Below are positions 60,126 through 64,000 of a stretch of DNA of 64,000 nt, piece after piece. Both the position numbers and the translations under genes were made by a program. The notes beneath the pieces were generated by a model that saw nothing but the letters and a program-made list of their open reading frames with translations, did no database searches and was not told the DNA's origin. Every line of letters begins with the position of its first letter. Position 1 is the stretch's first letter. Source of the DNA: Acanthochromis polyacanthus (taxonomy: Eukaryota; Chordata; Actinopteri; Pomacentridae); assembly GCF_021347895.1 (NCBI RefSeq), contig NC_067120.1, positions 19,577,361 through 19,641,360 on the forward strand, written 5' to 3'.

Positions 60126-61728
60126 GTTTAGCGGGGCTCATTGTTCTTTTTGTCGCTCAAGATACCTCTATGAACCAATTTCTATGCTCTAAATGTAAAA
60201 AAAAATATGTTGAAATACCGTCTCAAAAACAAGTATTTTACCTACAAATCTATATTCCTCATAGCGGATCAAGGCTTCCTCTTGTTTAGCATGACATGTG
60301 TGTGAGGCAGAGTGTGAGGCGTGTTTTGTGAGAGTTGACAAGCCCAACTGAGGCTGATGGTAAAGTCATTGTAGTCATAGTTTGGCAGATATTTTGACCT
60401 GTGTGAGGGTTTAAAAGTAAAGTCAGGGGACCACTAAGAGTCATGTTCATAGGTTTAATACTTTCGGGGACCTTTCGTGGCAGTCAGTCCAATAGCTGTT
60501 AAGGTATTTCAGGAAGGACCAGAGTGGTGGTCTGAAAAATCCAGCAGTGGACAGATGAAATCCTATTAAATGGATGTCCTTGACCTAAAGCTTACAACCT
60601 ACTGGGAAATGGCATCGATTAGATTTGACTCGGGGGTTTTTTTTGTGTTGTTGTTGTTGTGGCGTATCAGGCAGCAGGATGTGAATAAGAATTAGATTAT
60701 GCTGATTATCAAACACATTGACTAGTAATATAAAGAATATATATATAGGTAATTAAGACCCCAAAAGCTCAGCATAATAACACAAAGAGAAATACTGGAG
60801 GTACTACAAGGATAGAGTCCTGTGCATTAGGACACCTTGCAGGACCACAGTGGGGCCAAGACCTGAAGTGGAACATTTCTAATCAAAGTGTGTTATGACC
60901 CTGAGAAAGACAGGCTTATAGTCGCTCCCCGCTGCAGCGACGGAGCTGTGTGTTTATTTTTGATAAGAGCTGCTGGGGAGTTTAGTGCCCAAAATGAAAA
61001 CTCCAGAGAAAATTCTCATCATCACAGAACTGCCAAGTTTTCAATAAGCAGGAATTATGCATGACCAGATGTCTCGATACGAGCAGCCTCTGTGGGTTTT
61101 TCCTTTTTTGACTTTTTTTTTTTTACATAGTCTGTTTTATCATTTGAGTGAAGAGGAATCCATTCTGGTCTGGTTGCCATTGTTTCTCTTATCCATCGAA
61201 AATAAATGAAAAGGACAAAGGAATAACAAAATTCTTCCCCCAAAGGGCTTTTATGGTACAACTCATTCAGTTTAGTGCCCAGGAAAAGCTCTGCTTCTTG
61301 TTTATCGTGAATGTTATCAACTGGCAATATCATCAGATCTTGTTATCATACAGCATCATGTGATTTAAATTAATGTCTATATTAGATTGAGGAACAATGC
61401 TTGCTTTGTTGCGCGGTCTGCTCTGCGTGTACTCACATGTCCCTATCAGCGGAATCATGCCGATGTAGCCAGTGGGGCAACAAAAGGCACTGGAAAAGCA
61501 GAGTGAATCATGGGAAATGTTTCCAGAGTTGGGCTGATTCGTCTGAGACGTGTTAGGAAAAGCCTCAGGTTTCCACTCCAACATCTGGAGCTGGCTTGGT
61601 CAGTTAGGAACAAGCCAGGGCTGGAGGCTTTAATCAAATTGTCGCCCCGCTTCTCTTGCCTAATATAGACAAAGCAACTGTGGAGAAAGAATGTCGGCAT
61701 GCCGCATCTAGGCTGCGATTTGAGATCT
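60126..61728. other. gene-free stretch
   Basis: No gene or recognised repeat apart from a short (GTT)n near 60645-60658. Confidence 0.5.
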
Positions 61729-64000
61729 GTTTTTTTTGTTTGTTTTTTTTTACCTTACGAAAATTTTTCCTAATGAGTTTTGGTCGTAGATGCTGGTTTG
61801 AAGAGCTTTTGAACACAGTATGTTGTTTTGTAAATTATGCCCAATTTAGAGTAAAAATACAGTACATTAAAGCAGGGTATATTGGTGCAGTGGTACCTTG
61901 TGATTGGCAGCTGCTACTGTATCGGCATACAACCGCTAATAGGGTGTATTGGCAGTTGTATGCCAATGAGGACACTGAGAACTGGAGTGTCCTCCTCAGT
62001 CAGATCCACTGTTATGTCCAATTTTAGAACACCAAGATGACAGAATCTTAATACCAAACATGAGGCTTTAATACAGTAGTCGAGTGACGTCACAGTTGCT
62101 ACGACCATTTTCATATACAGTCTATGCCTGCAGTGAAGAGACAGTAGATAAAGCTAAGGTTCTCACTATAAATGATCGTTTAAAGTCTTATCTTGTCTTA
62201 TCTTAGAAAAGATCACTGAAGCATTCCAGCAACAAGTAATTATTTTAATGTATCTATGCATTCTGCTGCACCCTAATGGTCAAAACAATCAACTAATATG
62301 GCTTTAAAGTTTCCTCATTATGACAAGTAGAATTTTTTGTGGTATAATATTTGAAATAGTCTTTGTCTTGTATTCAGCAGCACAAGGAGTCACATGCACA
62401 ACATGATCACTGGGTTAAAGGAGTATAAATGACACCATAAAATATAATAACGCAGCCGCATAAATAGACACAAAGAAGAGCGCCTTTGATGTAAACAAAA
62501 CAGATTTCAAACGACTCAAAAAAGGCTTGCAGATGTTTTATGGGGTGGGAAATACATTCAACATGTTTTTTAGGCCTTGAGGATACATATAATGTATTTT
62601 TGGTGAGCATAGCTGAATGTAAACAAAACCCTGTTTGTTACAAGTCTCCACAGGACACCTTAATCAAAGCATGTCCATGCATTATTAAGCCAAAGAAAAT
62701 CTCATGAATAGCATCAACTTGCTTTGATAAAGACGGGTTCACAACATCTACTTGCATCATCTGGTGTCTTATCTATAAGGGCCACTGGTGTTGTGGATTG
62801 CATAAGCCTGCCTGTGCTCTCACACACTGCAGAAGCCCACTCAAATCAGTGGTGACATCCCTCCAGGGAAAGTTATGGCTCCCCGGGAGGCGAAAGCATT
62901 CATTGGCGCAAAATGGTTGGCTAAGGCTCAGAGGGAGCGTTTTAATTGTAGCTTGTGTCATGCTGAAATAATCAGGAGGCTGGGATGTCAGGAAAGGTTG
63001 CCTGCAATAAACAGTGTCGTGTTACAGGTCCATGTGTTATTTTACAGGTCTTCTTACAGCCACAGTCGCTCACACCGTTTTGTAGTGTACAGACATGAGC
63101 GGCCTGCTTCATCTTTAGTGTGTCTGTTTATTTCCAACAATGAATGCACCTGAGTGGGGAGCTGGCAGGTTATTTGCCTTTAAAGGCGCTGCTGAATCAC
63201 GGAAAACACATATGCCGACATCTGGTCGCAGGAGAGCTTGTTGTTTCCTGCACAGATGTGAGAGATCCATATGAAAGCCAAAAAGTACTAAAACTCAATA
63301 TGCTAAATTCAGATTGTGCATTCACACAGGTCTGGCGGGGGAAAAAAATGAAATTTCACCAACACACAACCATCCATTTATGTAAAATGTGCCCCTCATC
63401 GTCACGTGTCATTTGGAATAGTTTATTATATTTCATATGCCAGCTAAATTGAGATCATTTCTGAGGCATGCTTGTTCAGTTGAACAGAAAAAGTCTAATT
63501 AAACTGCATGGCTGCAGATGACAGAGAATTACTGTTGTAAAGTTATTCTACACCTGAGAGGAAGTGCTATGAAAATTCTAATTGCATTCCCATTTTAGCT
63601 GTCAGTAAGACAAGGAATAATTTGCCAACCAGCTGACTGTGAGACAGGTGAAATTGAACGTTCAGGCTTTGAGAGTGAACTTGAGGTTTAATCTTAGCAT
63701 CCAGCCAGAAAATACTAATCCTTGTGAGGTGCGTATGCATGTTCATTACGAAAATGAAAGCAAAAGCCAAGTGGAGAACAATCAACGACAGCACTTGCCA
63801 CGATTAAGCCTTTTCTGAGTGCCTTAGATAACTTGTGGAGTAAAACTTTTCCATTGTACCTGCCTAATAATAGAGAAGCGAGAGTGAATGCAAATCCAAC
63901 ACAACCCACCTCTACTCTGCGCTAAAGTGTGAGCTTAATAGCTGCGGGAGCAGGTTTGTGAACAAAAACATAAAGAAGGAGACAATGATCAAGGGAAAGG
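61729..64000 (+). repeat. direct duplication, copy 2, truncated by window end
   Basis: Collinear with 50536-53135. The MITE-free site is at 62255-62256. Many differences are single-base losses relative to copy 1 (for example GTGGGTGACA to GTGGTGACA, CCCCGGGGAGG to CCCCGGGAGG, CAGGGAGGC to CAGGAGGC). The offset is about 11.2 kb at the left edge. Copy 1 is followed about 510 bp later by the signal-peptide exon, so its counterpart would be just outside the window. Confidence 0.95.
61735..62126. mobile_element. family X1 transposon copy within duplication copy 2
   Basis: The right end TTTTCATATACAGTCTATG is intact and better preserved than in copy 1, and AGTGACGTCACAGTTGC just inside matches the family's GTGACGTCAC block. 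About 80 bp present at the left of copy 1 (50450-50535) are missing, so the duplication edge cuts through this element. Confidence 0.65.

Noticed and set aside
1..64000. tRNA genes, rRNA, CRISPR arrays, bacterial operons, provirus
   Set aside because: No cloverleaf-capable tRNA apart from SINE heads, no regular spaced repeats, no ribosome-binding-site/ORF tiling, and no LTR pair with retroviral coding was seen.

Overview
This window looks like nuclear DNA from a ray-finned (teleost, probably percomorph) fish. It is AT-rich, has no dense coding and no bacterial gene layout. It carries a typical teleost repeat set: V-SINE-type tRNA-derived SINEs with CATC tails, several Tc1/mariner relics and their non-autonomous derivatives, a Penelope-like retroelement fragment with a GIY-YIG-type region, and short-TIR and long-TIR DNA elements. 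Family names come from remembered sequence features and were not checked by search.

Layout. 1-10.5 kb: no supportable gene. 10.5-11.5 kb: a cluster of three V-SINEs, two tail to tail and one with a clear target-site duplication. 13.4-14.4 kb: dispersed repeat pieces and a CpG-rich minus-strand segment with a short ORF. 16.3-17.9 kb: a Penelope-like pol relic split by a second transposon, then half of a Tc1-type MITE. 19-22 kb: SINE, MITE and dispersed-repeat pieces. 26.4-28.7 kb, minus strand: a small spliced-gene candidate with consensus splice sites, phase-compatible exons, a stop codon and polyadenylation signals. 29.3-30.4 kb, minus strand: a 345-codon ORF far longer than chance predicts. 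31.1-32.9 kb: a decayed Tc1 transposase split by about 1.1 kb of other sequence. 33.6-34.0 kb: a CpG-rich transposon end. 41.4-42.7 kb: a Tc1-type MITE and a 551-bp long-TIR element with clear ends. 46.7-47.4 kb: a Tc1 derivative whose 60-codon ORF joins the transposase N-terminal helix-turn-helix to its C-terminal tail.

50.5-64.0 kb: the most informative part. A direct duplication pairs 50.54-53.14 kb with 61.73-64.00 kb, which runs off the window end; identity is about 95% in a stretch compared by eye. Copy 1 carries a Tc1-type MITE and copy 2 keeps the empty TA site. Just past copy 1, at 53.65 kb, is the best protein-coding first exon here: a signal peptide followed by a consensus phase-1 splice donor. 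If the duplication is a full 11.2-kb tandem unit, a second copy of that exon should lie about 0.5 kb beyond the window. Copy 2 has an excess of single-base losses, so a retained alternative haplotype or an assembly artefact must also be considered.

I found no tRNA or rRNA gene, no CRISPR array, no provirus, and no new multi-gene system. The real novelties are the two minus-strand coding candidates and the history of the duplicated block.
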